From: a virus
Virus record (IMG/VR): IMGVR_UViG_3300037189_018318
Location: 25,907 to 89,906 of that record
Direction: 5' to 3' (one strand)
Length of the DNA stretch: 64,000 nucleotides
In this document: one piece after another, positions 44,534-53,045 of the stretch
Layout: every line of letters begins with the position of its first letter
Position numbering within the stretch: position 1 is the first letter of the stretch
Notes under the pieces: generated by a model
Told to the model about the DNA's origin: nothing
Seen by the model: only the letters and a program-made list of their open reading frames with translations
Database searches by the model: none
Translations under genes and position numbers: made by a program

Positions 44534-45358
44534 ATGTCTAAATTTAATCTTCTTGTAGAAAATATCTTAACCGATCTTAATGAGGGTCGTATCCCTAAAT
44601 CTGCTCAATATTCTAATATTGAAATAGATGCATCTTCATTTGCTTCTAAATTAGAAGCAGGAGACATGAATGAATTTATTGAAGCATGGTCTTCCAAAAA
44701 ATGGCTTGGCGGATTGTCTCAAGAAAGAATTAAAGACATTCTTAAAAATATAGCAGACGATTTAACAGAATATCCCCCACGTTCATTTACAGAACTTTGG
44801 TCTCAAATTGAAACTAAAGTCAGAGATGCTATTCCTACACGCAAAGATCTTGTAGAAAAAATTACAAGACAGATTTCCAATCTATTAACTAATCCAGCAT
44901 TTGGATTGACAAAAACAGTAGAAGCTCCAGCTGCAACAGAACATGAAGGTGAAAAGGAAGAAACTTCAAAGACAGTAACAGATGAAAGTGAACTTTCAGA
45001 AGTTGCAGAAAAAACTTTGGAATATATTCGCCAAGCAGAGGAACCTTCGGAGGAAAGTGATGTTGTAAAATATATTACAAGTTCTTTCGGAAAAGAAGAA
45101 AATGAAGCAAATGATGTTATTAAAGAATTAATTGCTAAGAAATTAGTAGAAAAACAAGGTAATACATTGGTTGCCAAAGAAGAAGAAGGCGGAGCTATCT
45201 TGGATACAGACGAGGAACCAGAAGAAACAGGTGACCCAGTACATGATGCCGAATTACGCAGATCCAGAGCATTAGAATATGATCCAGATGTAGAAGCTGC
45301 TTATAGAGAGTATCTCTCTACGGATTATTCTTCCGATAATTATAACTACAACGATTGA
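44534..45358 (+). CDS. Acidic head-associated candidate protein
   Basis: 274 residues, ATG start. N-terminus MSKFNLLVENILTDLNEG, containing L-V-E, similar to a gp21-cleaved leader and to the gp21 start itself. Residues 30-115 are helical (SKLEAGDMNEFIEAWSSKKWL). Residues 125-205 are strongly acidic, with a small winged-helix-like stretch (DVVKYITSSFGKEENEANDVIKELIAKKLVEKQGNTLV). The C-terminus is acidic and Tyr/Asp-rich. Could be a scaffold or internal head protein. No family recognised. Confidence 0.7.
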   Translation: MSKFNLLVENILTDLNEGRIPKSAQYSNIEIDASSFASKLEAGDMNEFIEAWSSKKWLGGLSQERIKDILKNIADDLTEYPPRSFTELWSQIETKVRDAIPTRKDLVEKITRQISNLLTNPAFGLTKTVEAPAATEHEGEKEETSKTVTDESELSEVAEKTLEYIRQAEEPSEESDVVKYITSSFGKEENEANDVIKELIAKKLVEKQGNTLVAKEEEGGAILDTDEEPEETGDPVHDAELRRSRALEYDPDVEAAYREYLSTDYSSDNYNYND

Positions 45359-45389
45359 TATTCCGTTTAATTTATAATATAATATACAG

Positions 45390-46352
45390 GTGAGACAATT
45401 ACCTGGTAGTTATATTTTAAATAAATTTTACACCTATTCAGGTGCGCCTGTGCATAACAAATATACAGGCATATATAATGCTTCGTGTCCAGTTTGTAGA
45501 GAAGGCAAAAGTTTTTTAAAAAAGAAAAGACTATACTATTATCCTACTACTAATACATTTTATTGTTTTCATTGTAGCAAATCTTGGAATGCATTTAATT
45601 GGATAGAAGCTGTAAGTGGTATGTCTCGAGAGGAGATAGAAGCAGAAGTCTTATCAGGCAATACTTCTTTAGATATAACAGATGATATTAAAAATATTAA
45701 GACAAAGAAAAGAGAATTACCTTCTTTGCCTTTAGATTCTATTAATCTTTGTGACCCCTTACAAAAACAATATTACGGAACTAATGTTTATTTTCAAAAA
45801 GCACTAGAATATATTACAGAAAGAAAATTAAACACAGCAATTAATCGTAGTTCTTCTTATTTTATAAGTCTTACAGATTATTTTCATAAAAATAGACTTT
45901 GTATACCTTATTATAATAGAGATAAAAAAATTGTATTTTATCAAACAAGATCTTTAGATGGTTCAGAACCTAGATACCTTAACAAAGTAGGATATGATAA
46001 AACTATTTTTGGAATAGACAGGGTAGATACTTCTTTAGATTATTTATTTTTATTCGAAGGTCCTATGGATGCCATGTTTGTAACTAACGGAGTATCTGTA
46101 GCCGGTCTTGTATTAACCAATGAGCAAGAAAAACAATTAATAGAGTTTCCCTTTCATGAAAAAATCTGGGTTTTGGATAATCCTAGATTTGATGAAGCTG
46201 CCAAAGATAATATTTATAAATTAGTATCTAACAAACAAAAAGTCTTTAAATGGCCTGCTAATAAACCATATAAAGACTTTAATGAATGGTGTGTTAAAGA
46301 AAATGTAAATTCAATAGATTACAATTTTATTTTAAAAAATTTGTATTCTTAA
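45390..46352 (+). CDS. 61: DnaG-type DNA primase (T4 gp61-like)
   Basis: 320 residues from GTG (an in-frame stop lies just upstream and no ATG fits). Makes RNA primers for the fork, partner of gp41. N-terminal zinc finger: CPVC near residue 31 and CFHC near 55. Toprim domain: LFLFEGPMDAMF near 215-226 (Glu) and WVLDNPR near 258-264 (Asp). RLCIPYYNRDKKIVFYQTRSLDG lies between. Size and layout fit T4-like primases. Its stop overlaps the convergent gene's stop in a TTAA. Confidence 0.9.
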   Translation: MRQLPGSYILNKFYTYSGAPVHNKYTGIYNASCPVCREGKSFLKKKRLYYYPTTNTFYCFHCSKSWNAFNWIEAVSGMSREEIEAEVLSGNTSLDITDDIKNIKTKKRELPSLPLDSINLCDPLQKQYYGTNVYFQKALEYITERKLNTAINRSSSYFISLTDYFHKNRLCIPYYNRDKKIVFYQTRSLDGSEPRYLNKVGYDKTIFGIDRVDTSLDYLFLFEGPMDAMFVTNGVSVAGLVLTNEQEKQLIEFPFHEKIWVLDNPRFDEAAKDNIYKLVSNKQKVFKWPANKPYKDFNEWCVKENVNSIDYNFILKNLYS

Positions 46353-46993
46353 GAAGTGACAGATTGTTCTTGATCTCTTAACTTTTTAGGAGCTGTAATA
46401 ATAAATGAATTTAATACTTCTTTTAATTTATCCAATTCACCTGTGGTACGAGTAATATTGTCAGAAGATTTACGCATGATACCACGAAGTAAACTTCCAG
46501 CCTTATCATTATCTGATAAAAATTTGTGTAAAGAATCTATTTTAGGATCATTTAATCTAGCAGTAAATTCATCTAATATATTTGACCACTTTTCAATTTC
46601 TTCAATATTTTTGCTTATAACTTCTGCCGGAATACCTTCAATTTCATATGCATCTTTTGGTGTTTCTGGTTCTAATGATTTTTCAAAAGCTTCTTTGTCA
46701 GATTCTGGAGTAAACTCTTCTGGAGTTTTTTCATCCGGTTCAGATTCTGGTGTAATTTCTTTTTCTTCTGCTTCGCCGATTAAATAAGATAAAAATCTGC
46801 CAGCAAATGGAATTTCATAATTTTCCTCATGACAACAATTGCAATCTCCTATACATTTGCACATGGGTTTGTAATTTGAATCTAGTATTCTTTTTACATC
46901 CTTTTCCACCTTTGAATTCTTAGCTGGTATAACATTTTTTACAGAATATTTTTTCTGTGCTTTAGGTTTAAATTTGACTTTCTTGTTGTTCAT
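46349..46993 (-). CDS. Unknown protein with a Cys cluster and acidic middle
   Basis: 214 residues, ATG start. The N-terminus is basic (MNNKKVKFKPKAQKK). CKCIGDCNCCHEE near 44-56 carries five cysteines and a His, suggesting zinc binding. Residues 75-120 are acidic with repeated P-E/E-S-E segments. The C-terminal 90 residues are helical. No family recognised. The only minus-strand gene here, divergent from queC with 27 bases between the starts. Confidence 0.7.
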   Translation of the reverse strand: MNNKKVKFKPKAQKKYSVKNVIPAKNSKVEKDVKRILDSNYKPMCKCIGDCNCCHEENYEIPFAGRFLSYLIGEAEEKEITPESEPDEKTPEEFTPESDKEAFEKSLEPETPKDAYEIEGIPAEVISKNIEEIEKWSNILDEFTARLNDPKIDSLHKFLSDNDKAGSLLRGIMRKSSDNITRTTGELDKLKEVLNSFIITAPKKLRDQEQSVTS

Positions 46994-47020
46994 CGTTAGA
47001 ATATATACTATATTTACCTT

Positions 47021-47737
47021 ATGAGTGTCAAAAAACCAAAAGCAATTGTAATTTATAGTGGTGGTTTAGATTCTACGTGTCTTTTATATAAAATTCACAA
47101 AGATAGAGAAGTTATAGCATTAATCTTTAATTATGGACAAAGGCATTCCATTGAAATAGACAATGCAATTAATAACTGTAAGAAATTAGAAATACCATAT
47201 AAGGTATTAGACATTTCTTTCTTTAAAGATATAGCATCTTCCTCTGCTTTATTGGATTATAATAAAGAAATTCCCAATATCAGGGATATAGCAGGTCATG
47301 CCCAACCTCCGACCTATGTCCCTAATAGGAACATGATGTTTTTATCAATTGCCACAGCAGCTGCAGAGTCAGCAGGGGCAGATAAAGTTTATTATGGAGC
47401 AGCTGAGGTAGACACCCATAGTGGTCATTGGGATTGTTCTTTAGATTTTTTAAAATATATTAATGAAACTATTTCTCTTAATAGAGAACATCAAATCAAA
47501 ATAGAAGCACCTTATATAACATATTCTAAGGCAGATATTATTAAAGATGGTATTAGTAATAATGTAGATTTTAATAACACCCATACCTGTTATAAGGGTG
47601 AAGAAATTGCATGTGGCACTTGTACAGCATGTTCTTCTCGTATTCAAGGTTTTCTTGAGGCTGGATATATTGATCCTAAACAATATGTAATATCAGATAA
47701 AATACCATGGAAAGATCACAACTGCCAAATCGTATAA
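47021..47737 (+). CDS. queC: QueC-like 7-cyano-7-deazaguanine (preQ0) synthase
   Basis: 238 residues, ATG start. Converts 7-carboxy-7-deazaguanine to preQ0 with ATP and ammonia. PP-loop YSGGLDST near 12-19, NYGQRHSIEI near 39-48, PNRNMMFLSIATAAAES near 101-117, and C-terminal zinc cysteines in CYKGEEIACGTCTACSSR near 190-210. All key residues are intact. The next two genes (StrF-like glycosyltransferase, Gat) follow tightly, so they form one operon with queC. Confidence 0.95.
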   Translation: MSVKKPKAIVIYSGGLDSTCLLYKIHKDREVIALIFNYGQRHSIEIDNAINNCKKLEIPYKVLDISFFKDIASSSALLDYNKEIPNIRDIAGHAQPPTYVPNRNMMFLSIATAAAESAGADKVYYGAAEVDTHSGHWDCSLDFLKYINETISLNREHQIKIEAPYITYSKADIIKDGISNNVDFNNTHTCYKGEEIACGTCTACSSRIQGFLEAGYIDPKQYVISDKIPWKDHNCQIV

Positions 47738-48396
47738 AAACACAGCATATTGTTTGTGCTACACCTCTTTCTCTAGAAGATTTTTATGAGAAAAGCCAAT
47801 TGGGTTTATTTATAGACAAATATAATTTCCAAAAACAAAGCACAATAGTAGCTAACAACAAAGAAGGATTGCCTAAAGTTTACAATTCTTTTATAACTGA
47901 AGAAAACAGAGACAAAAATATTATATTTGTTCATGATGATGTTCTTATAGAAGATCTTTTCTTTGCCGAGAAATTAGAAATTGCTTTTGAGAAATATGAT
48001 ATTATAGGATTAGCTGGTTCTAAGGTTTGTGATTTAGATAGCATTAACCCGGCTTGGCATCAAATGTGTGAAAAGAAAGACATGGTCGGAGAAGTAGCAC
48101 ATGCTCATAATAAAAAAGTATGGACTTCTGTATTTGGACCTACAGATTCTAGAGCCCTTATTCTTGATGGATTGTTTATAGGTGTCAATGTTGCTCGCTT
48201 ATTAAAAACACAAACATTTTTTGATGAGGATTTTGATTTTCACCATTATGATATTTCTTTTTGTTTAAAAGCCAATGCTAATAAATTAAAAATGGGTGTA
48301 GCTCCGATCAGGGTTATTCATTTTGGATTAGGTGATAGTATGAATACAAAAGAATGGAGAGAGAGTGCAGCTCGTTTTAAATTAAAGTATAATTGA
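47707..48396 (+). CDS. StrF-like family 2 glycosyltransferase (Glyco_tranf_2_5)
   Basis: 229 residues, ATG start, overlapping the queC end by 31 bases. GLPKVYNSFIT near 58-68, IIFVHDDVLIED near 76-87 (the DD metal site), IIGLAGSKVCDL, ALILDGLFIGVN, FFDEDFDFHHYDISFCLKANANKLKMGVAPI near 176-206 (acceptor-side block) are typical of the StrF/GT2_5 family. It lies between queC and gat, which is unusual for a glycan-island-type gene. A role in decorating the modified base is possible, but not shown. Confidence 0.8.
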   Translation: MERSQLPNRIKTQHIVCATPLSLEDFYEKSQLGLFIDKYNFQKQSTIVANNKEGLPKVYNSFITEENRDKNIIFVHDDVLIEDLFFAEKLEIAFEKYDIIGLAGSKVCDLDSINPAWHQMCEKKDMVGEVAHAHNKKVWTSVFGPTDSRALILDGLFIGVNVARLLKTQTFFDEDFDFHHYDISFCLKANANKLKMGVAPIRVIHFGLGDSMNTKEWRESAARFKLKYN

Positions 48397-48399
48397 TTT

Positions 48400-49053
48400 A
48401 TGTGCGGAATATACGGAAATATAAATCATGCTGAATTTTATAGACTTTACAAATTAAATAAATCTCGTGGCAGTTATAGTACTGGGTTTCTTTTTATTGA
48501 TAATAAAGAATATGAAGTGAAGAAAACCAATGAAGATGTTTCTTATTATCCTATAGCTTTAAAAAAATATTATTTAGGACATAACAGAGCCCCTACTACA
48601 GATGAAAATGGCAAAGGATTGACTGGTTGTCACCCTTTTATCTATGGTAAAGCTATAGCAGCTCATAATGGTATTATTTCCAATACAGATATTTTAGAAA
48701 ATGAATATAAAATTAAATTTGATGTAGATAGTCAATGGATACCTTTTCTTTATGATTATTTTAAAAGGAATAATAATCAATCAGAAAATGCATTCCGTCT
48801 CGCTTTATTGGAATTAGAAGGAACATATGGAATTTGGCTTTATGATATAGATGAAGAAATTGTATTTGTATCAAGAAGTGATAATACAGTTTACTGGGAT
48901 GATGAAAAAATATCCTTTACATCCATTAGAGATGATATGCATAAAAATTTAATGCCGCAGGGCGCTATTTACAAAAAAGAAAATAATGAACCGTTTAAAG
49001 ATATAAACGAAAACAATAGGTTGAATATTAAACAGAAGTATTTTATTATATAA
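48400..49053 (+). CDS. gat: Gat-type class II glutamine amidotransferase
   Basis: 217 residues, ATG start. The N-terminus MCGIYGNINH gives the nucleophile Cys2 after Met removal. RGSYSTG near 27-33, GHNRAPTTDENG near 66-77, AAHNGIISNTD near 92-102 (glutamine site) and DSQ near 114-116 complete the class II (Ntn) set. The glutaminase domain stands alone; no synthase domain follows. In dG+ phages a Gat domain is fused to QueC. Here gat is separate, two genes downstream of queC, which supports amidation of preQ0. Confidence 0.85.
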   Translation: MCGIYGNINHAEFYRLYKLNKSRGSYSTGFLFIDNKEYEVKKTNEDVSYYPIALKKYYLGHNRAPTTDENGKGLTGCHPFIYGKAIAAHNGIISNTDILENEYKIKFDVDSQWIPFLYDYFKRNNNQSENAFRLALLELEGTYGIWLYDIDEEIVFVSRSDNTVYWDDEKISFTSIRDDMHKNLMPQGAIYKKENNEPFKDINENNRLNIKQKYFII

Positions 49054-49056
49054 GTT

Positions 49057-49626
49057 ATGAGTTATTTTAAACAAGATTACAATGGTGATTTAATCCACAA
49101 GAGATTTGGATACGAGCATTTTAAAAAAGATTATAATCCCTTAGGAGTTATTATTGCCTTTAGAGGCAATATGGATGTTACAACCAATCTCATTGATTTA
49201 GAAGATAAAATTAATAATGATTTTATTTATTCAGATGATGCTTTAAACTTTTGCTGGGAAATCCCTAATATTTGTCCTATCGGTGCAGTTTTCTTTCAGA
49301 GACTTTTTGCTCGTTATATCGGAGATGAATTAGCTAGCGGTCGTTATGGAAAATTAAATGTTAAGGTAGATGGAGATGATATAATGATCATTAGACCAGG
49401 CGACGCAAAGTACGGCAAAGCTAGTGTTAGTATTACTATGGTTACTAATAATGCAGCAGTAGGACATCTTGGTTTAAATATTAAAGCAGGACCTAAGGCT
49501 CCTACCTTTGCATTTTCACTCTTATTAGATGATGCAGATACTGCTTGGCTAACCAATAGAGTTAAAGAAATATTTTATGAGACTATTAAAGATTGTTTCA
49601 CCGCCACTACAAAGGTTTGTGTTTAA
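49057..49626 (+). CDS. DUF366-like protein
   Basis: 189 residues, ATG start, 3 bases after gat. GVIIAFRGNMDVTTNLIDLEDKINNDFIYSDDALNFCWEIPN near 31-72 and QRLFARYIGDEL followed by SVSITMVTNNAAVGHLGLNIKAG near 125-148 resemble the DUF366 family of archaeal proteins. This match comes from memory and is not confirmed. Its place in the queC-gat operon suggests a step of base modification or salvage. Its stop overlaps the next start (TAATG). Confidence 0.6.
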   Translation: MSYFKQDYNGDLIHKRFGYEHFKKDYNPLGVIIAFRGNMDVTTNLIDLEDKINNDFIYSDDALNFCWEIPNICPIGAVFFQRLFARYIGDELASGRYGKLNVKVDGDDIMIIRPGDAKYGKASVSITMVTNNAAVGHLGLNIKAGPKAPTFAFSLLLDDADTAWLTNRVKEIFYETIKDCFTATTKVCV

Positions 49627-50018
49627 TGGTTAAGAAAAATATCATAGACGGATTATTTCCATTATTGGATTGGATTCTTAAAAAGAAAGGTAAATTACCT
49701 ACAGACGTTAATTTACCAGGAACATTTATTATTAATAGATGGTTATCTATGGCAGATTCTTCATCTGCTCAAATTATTAATGCAACCACTAATAGATGGA
49801 TTAATAAAACAGAATTAACTAAAGAAAATATTTTATTATATAAATTTTATTATTCAGTTTTACCCAAATCGTTTAAAAAAATTTTTTATATTAAAAAGCC
49901 TACCAAAGAGCAACAAGCAGAAGATTTAACAGGAATAGCATCAGCCATGGAATGCTCCACCAGAGAAATAGAATGTTATAACAAAACCCTTGCAGAATTA
50001 AAGAAGAATCTTAAATAG
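49626..50018 (+). CDS. 62: Probable clamp-loader small subunit (gp62-like)
   Basis: 130 residues from ATG 49626 (MVKKNIIDGL), where the previous stop overlaps it. FIINRWLSM near 38-46 matches the 'FxxNRxLS' block of gp62 in marine T4-like phages. LLYKFYYSVLPKSFKKIFYIKKP and a C-terminal REIECYNKTLAELKKNL helix fit the family layout. T4 gp62 is longer (187). It would pair with gp44 (61314-62252). Similarity is moderate and context-based. Confidence 0.6.
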   Translation: MVKKNIIDGLFPLLDWILKKKGKLPTDVNLPGTFIINRWLSMADSSSAQIINATTNRWINKTELTKENILLYKFYYSVLPKSFKKIFYIKKPTKEQQAEDLTGIASAMECSTREIECYNKTLAELKKNLK

Positions 50019-50025
50019 ACAATAT

Positions 50026-50421
50026 ATGATAGAAAGACCACAACAAGAAGATAGAATTCATGGACTAGTACAAATAGATAATTACAAAGGTAATTCCTTA
50101 GAATTGGATGACTGGACTTTGACCAAAGTCATGGATGATATCATTATGGTGCAATATATTGATATTAGTGAGGACGGCACTGAGGTCAATCGCAATGGTA
50201 TTTGGTTGCCTATTAATGCAGTCAATCATGTTTGGAGAATAGGCAGAGTTATATTAGCAGGACCTAATTGTAAAACAGTAAAAGAAGGAGATAATATTGT
50301 ATTCCCAAATGATAAAGGCATACAAGTTTCGAGTTTAAATGATTTGAAGCATATTGTTTTCTTGAATGAAGCTCGCATATTTGGAGTATGCGAACCTAAA
50401 AAGCGTAAGAAAACTAAGTGA
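50026..50421 (+). CDS. GroES-like co-chaperonin (gp31-like)
   Basis: 131 residues, ATG start. Beta-barrel pattern of a 10-kDa chaperonin: DDIIMVQYIDISEDGTEVNRNGIWLP near 37-62 (opening strand then mobile-loop position), WRIGRVILAGPNCKTVKEGDNIVFP near 70-95 (G-x-V then the EGD turn), HIVFLNEARIFGVCE near 108-122 (last strands). T4 gp31 replaces GroES for gp23 folding. The high-expression capsid gene in the same region makes that role plausible. It overlaps the next gene by 4 bases (GTGA). Confidence 0.6.
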   Translation: MIERPQQEDRIHGLVQIDNYKGNSLELDDWTLTKVMDDIIMVQYIDISEDGTEVNRNGIWLPINAVNHVWRIGRVILAGPNCKTVKEGDNIVFPNDKGIQVSSLNDLKHIVFLNEARIFGVCEPKKRKKTK

Positions 50422-50801
50422 AACTTTCTTTAGGTGGTTTAAAAACTTTATGTGAAACTAATGTGGTTGAAATTAAATTTCAACGCCGCTTAATAGTTTC
50501 AGGAAAACCGCCTACAAGAAGAATATTAGCAACTTTAGATCGAAAGATTTTAGATTCTAAATTAGGTAGAGATATTTTACATTTCAAACAACCAACTCAA
50601 TCACCAGCCTACAACACAGCTGCAAAAGGGTTATTAACTGTTTGGGATATTTTATATCAAAATTGGAGAAACATACCTGTAGCTAATTGTGACGTTGTTT
50701 CAGTTATACCTTCCACGCCACCAGAAAAATTTTGGGAATATTTTAATAAAACAATAGCTAATATGTCTGCGGCACAGAAAGCTGCGTTTATGGATAAATA
50801 A
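50418..50801 (+). CDS. SH3-barrel WYL_2/DUF2693-like protein
   Basis: 127 residues, start GTG in a GTGA overlap with the previous stop. TNVVEIKFQRRLIVSGKPPTRRILATLDRKIL near 14-46 fits a small beta-barrel of the WYL_2 (DUF2693) type. YNTAAKGLLTVWDILYQNWRNIP near 62-85 matches the VWD-x-W-R end. Members occur in many phages, with no firm function. Family assignment is from memory. Confidence 0.55.
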   Translation: MKLSLGGLKTLCETNVVEIKFQRRLIVSGKPPTRRILATLDRKILDSKLGRDILHFKQPTQSPAYNTAAKGLLTVWDILYQNWRNIPVANCDVVSVIPSTPPEKFWEYFNKTIANMSAAQKAAFMDK

Positions 50802-50802
50802 A

Positions 50803-51159
50803 ATGAATATCAACGGAACAATTATAGAAGATGCTTGTAAATTTTTATTACAAAAAAAGATAACATTAGAATTTGGAAACAAAATTTATAAACAAGGTAA
50901 ATTTATTCTTTTTTATCAAAAGAATTTTTATATTATGTTTATAATAGATACACAACGCAAAGAAAAAGAAAAAATTGAAATCCCCATTCCCTATGACGTT
51001 GAAATTCACAAGGAGGACGGATTAATATATTTTGATTACCGAATTAAAACATTAGCAAAACATGCACCAGAAATTGAAAATTATCTTAGAGTATATCCAA
51101 ACAAAACTTCTGGTAATAGGTTTTGGGATTCGATTTTAACCATTAATACCAATGAATAA
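50803..51159 (+). CDS. Unknown 118-residue protein
   Basis: ATG start, one base after the previous stop. Alternating beta strands and Lys-rich turns: MFIIDTQRKEKEKIEIPIPYDVEI, then DYRIKTLAKHAPEIENYLRVYPNK and a Trp-containing tail. No motif recognised. It overlaps the next gene by 8 bases, and so is co-expressed with the helicase operon. Confidence 0.65.
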   Translation: MNINGTIIEDACKFLLQKKITLEFGNKIYKQGKFILFYQKNFYIMFIIDTQRKEKEKIEIPIPYDVEIHKEDGLIYFDYRIKTLAKHAPEIENYLRVYPNKTSGNRFWDSILTINTNE

Positions 51160-51397
51160 AATATTAATATATAGTGCCTTTTCTGGAACCTATTATGAGA
51201 TTCTAGAATCAGACATTTCTTTATTAGATATCGGTCAAATACCACTTCTTAATAAACCTAAATCAAATTGTAATAAATGTCAAGGCCGCGGTCATACAGG
51301 CAGAGACACTCAAAATTACACTTATGCAGTATGTTCCTGCGTGAGAAAAGTCATAAACTTTAATATAATTAAGAGTGCAGAAAATATTAAACTCTAA
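51152..51397 (+). CDS. Small protein with DnaJ-like zinc motif
   Basis: 81 residues, ATG start. CNKCQGRGHTGRD near 40-52 is one DnaJ-type CxxCxGxG repeat, followed by CSCVRKVINF near 61-70 supplying two more Cys. It may form a single four-Cys zinc site. Overlaps the next gene by 23 bases. Function unknown; a nucleic-acid or chaperone accessory role is possible. Confidence 0.6.
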   Translation: MNKILIYSAFSGTYYEILESDISLLDIGQIPLLNKPKSNCNKCQGRGHTGRDTQNYTYAVCSCVRKVINFNIIKSAENIKL

Positions 51398-53045
51398 ATT
51401 TCTTCAAACCTTTTCAGGTACACCTCGTCCCCAGCAGATAGAGGCTTTAGGAAAAATAGAGAAAGCTTTTGAAGCCGGTAAAAAATATGTAATAGCTTGT
51501 TTGCCTACAGGATCTGGTAAATCTCATATAGGAGTTGCAGTAGCGGCTTCTGCAAAAAAAATAGATAAAGAGCGTAAAGATATTTTAGAAAATTATGGTA
51601 TCTATAAAAGAGATCGTAATGGTGGATATCTTTATGAATCAGATTTCTTAGACAAGCCATCTTATGGAAGTTTTATTTTTACAGTTACCAAATCCCTACA
51701 AGATCAATACCAAGAACTTTTTAAAGACATTGTTTTAGGTAAAGGTAAAAATAATTACATTTGTGATGTAGATCAAAACCTTACAGTAGACTTTGCTCCG
51801 TGCATGTTCTCTGCCAATTTAAGAGAAGATTGTTTTAGCAAAAATAGATGTCCTTATTACAAGAGCCGCAATGAGTCTCTAATGTCACAATACTCGGTTT
51901 TAAATTACAAGTACCTGATAAATCTTCCCCCTTATTTAAGAAAAAGAGAGATTTATATTTGTGATGAAGCTAGTGAAATAGAAGATGAATTGGTAGGACA
52001 ATATTCAGTAACTATTTCTTATGCATTTCTTGCAGCAGAAAATATAATGTTTAAGAAAATTATTTCAGATGACTCAGATGAAGCTGGTAGGTGGTTACAG
52101 GATATTTATATTCAGCTTAAAAATGAATTAGCAGATTTGAAACATAAAGTGTCTTTAATGTCACAAAAGAAAAATTCTTTTTCTGGTCTACAATTTAAGC
52201 AAATGCAAAGGCTTAGTAAAATGACTGGTATGGTTAATACTATAGGAGATGCAGTTGAGTCTTGGCATGAATGTGAATACATGATTGAAAAGAAAGATTC
52301 AGAATCAGTTACTTTTACACCTTATGATATTAAACCTCTAGCAAAAAGAATATTTGATGGTGCAGACAAAGTTTTAATGATGTCCGCCACTATTAGTAAT
52401 CCAAAAGAATTTGCAAAAAGCTTGGGTATTAAAGAAAATGATTTTGAATATATTGAAGTAGCTTCAACCTTTGATCCTAAAAAATCCCCCATTTACTGTT
52501 CTACAAAATATAGTCTTTCTTACAATAATATGGTCAAGGACCTCCCGAAGGTTTTAGATATGGCTTTAACTGTTTGCGACAACCACAAAGGGGAAAAAGG
52601 CATTATTCATACTCATACAAATCAAATTACAGAATCTTTAAAAAAGAAAAGTAAAAATAAAAATAGACAATTTCTTTTTAGGGAAGTCGGGTCATCCAAT
52701 GAAGATATAGTTAAAGCTCATAAAGATGATATTAATAACGACACAATTTTAGTAAGTCCCTCCTTAGATACGGGTCTAAGTCTTGATGGAGATCTGGGAA
52801 GATTTCAAATTATAATCAAAGCACCTTATTTGCCGTTGGGCTCAAAAAGAATTAAAAAGCTCTTTGAAAAGAATAAAGAGCATTATTCCATGAAGATGTT
52901 AGATTCTTTGATTCAAATGTCAGGTAGATGCACCAGATCCATAGACGATCATTCAACTACCTATATCTTAGATGGGGTTGCAGTCAAGGCTATTATGGCC
53001 AATAAAAGAAATTTACCTAAACATTTTCTAGATCGTTTCGTCTAA
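51375..53045 (+). CDS. DinG/XPD-like iron-sulfur DNA helicase
   Basis: 556 residues from GTG (MQKILNSKFL; no ATG before residue 150). SF2 helicase. PRPQQIEAL (Q-motif) near 17, Walker A LPTGSGKS near 43-50, four cysteines for the iron-sulfur cluster (ICDV, APCM, EDCF, NRCPYY) near 129-160, YICDEASE (DEAH variant) near 195, LMMSATISNP (motif III) and MSGRCTRS near 515 (motif VI). XPD/DinG enzymes unwind 5'-3' and displace proteins or R-loops. Separate from UvsW. Confidence 0.87.
   Translation: MQKILNSKFLQTFSGTPRPQQIEALGKIEKAFEAGKKYVIACLPTGSGKSHIGVAVAASAKKIDKERKDILENYGIYKRDRNGGYLYESDFLDKPSYGSFIFTVTKSLQDQYQELFKDIVLGKGKNNYICDVDQNLTVDFAPCMFSANLREDCFSKNRCPYYKSRNESLMSQYSVLNYKYLINLPPYLRKREIYICDEASEIEDELVGQYSVTISYAFLAAENIMFKKIISDDSDEAGRWLQDIYIQLKNELADLKHKVSLMSQKKNSFSGLQFKQMQRLSKMTGMVNTIGDAVESWHECEYMIEKKDSESVTFTPYDIKPLAKRIFDGADKVLMMSATISNPKEFAKSLGIKENDFEYIEVASTFDPKKSPIYCSTKYSLSYNNMVKDLPKVLDMALTVCDNHKGEKGIIHTHTNQITESLKKKSKNKNRQFLFREVGSSNEDIVKAHKDDINNDTILVSPSLDTGLSLDGDLGRFQIIIKAPYLPLGSKRIKKLFEKNKEHYSMKMLDSLIQMSGRCTRSIDDHSTTYILDGVAVKAIMANKRNLPKHFLDRFV

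Noticed and set aside
44803-45177. 124-residue open frame on the minus strand inside the gene at 44534-45358
   Set aside because: It is antisense to a well-packed gene with typical codons and has Ser-rich, low-complexity sequence without motifs; it is a shadow frame.
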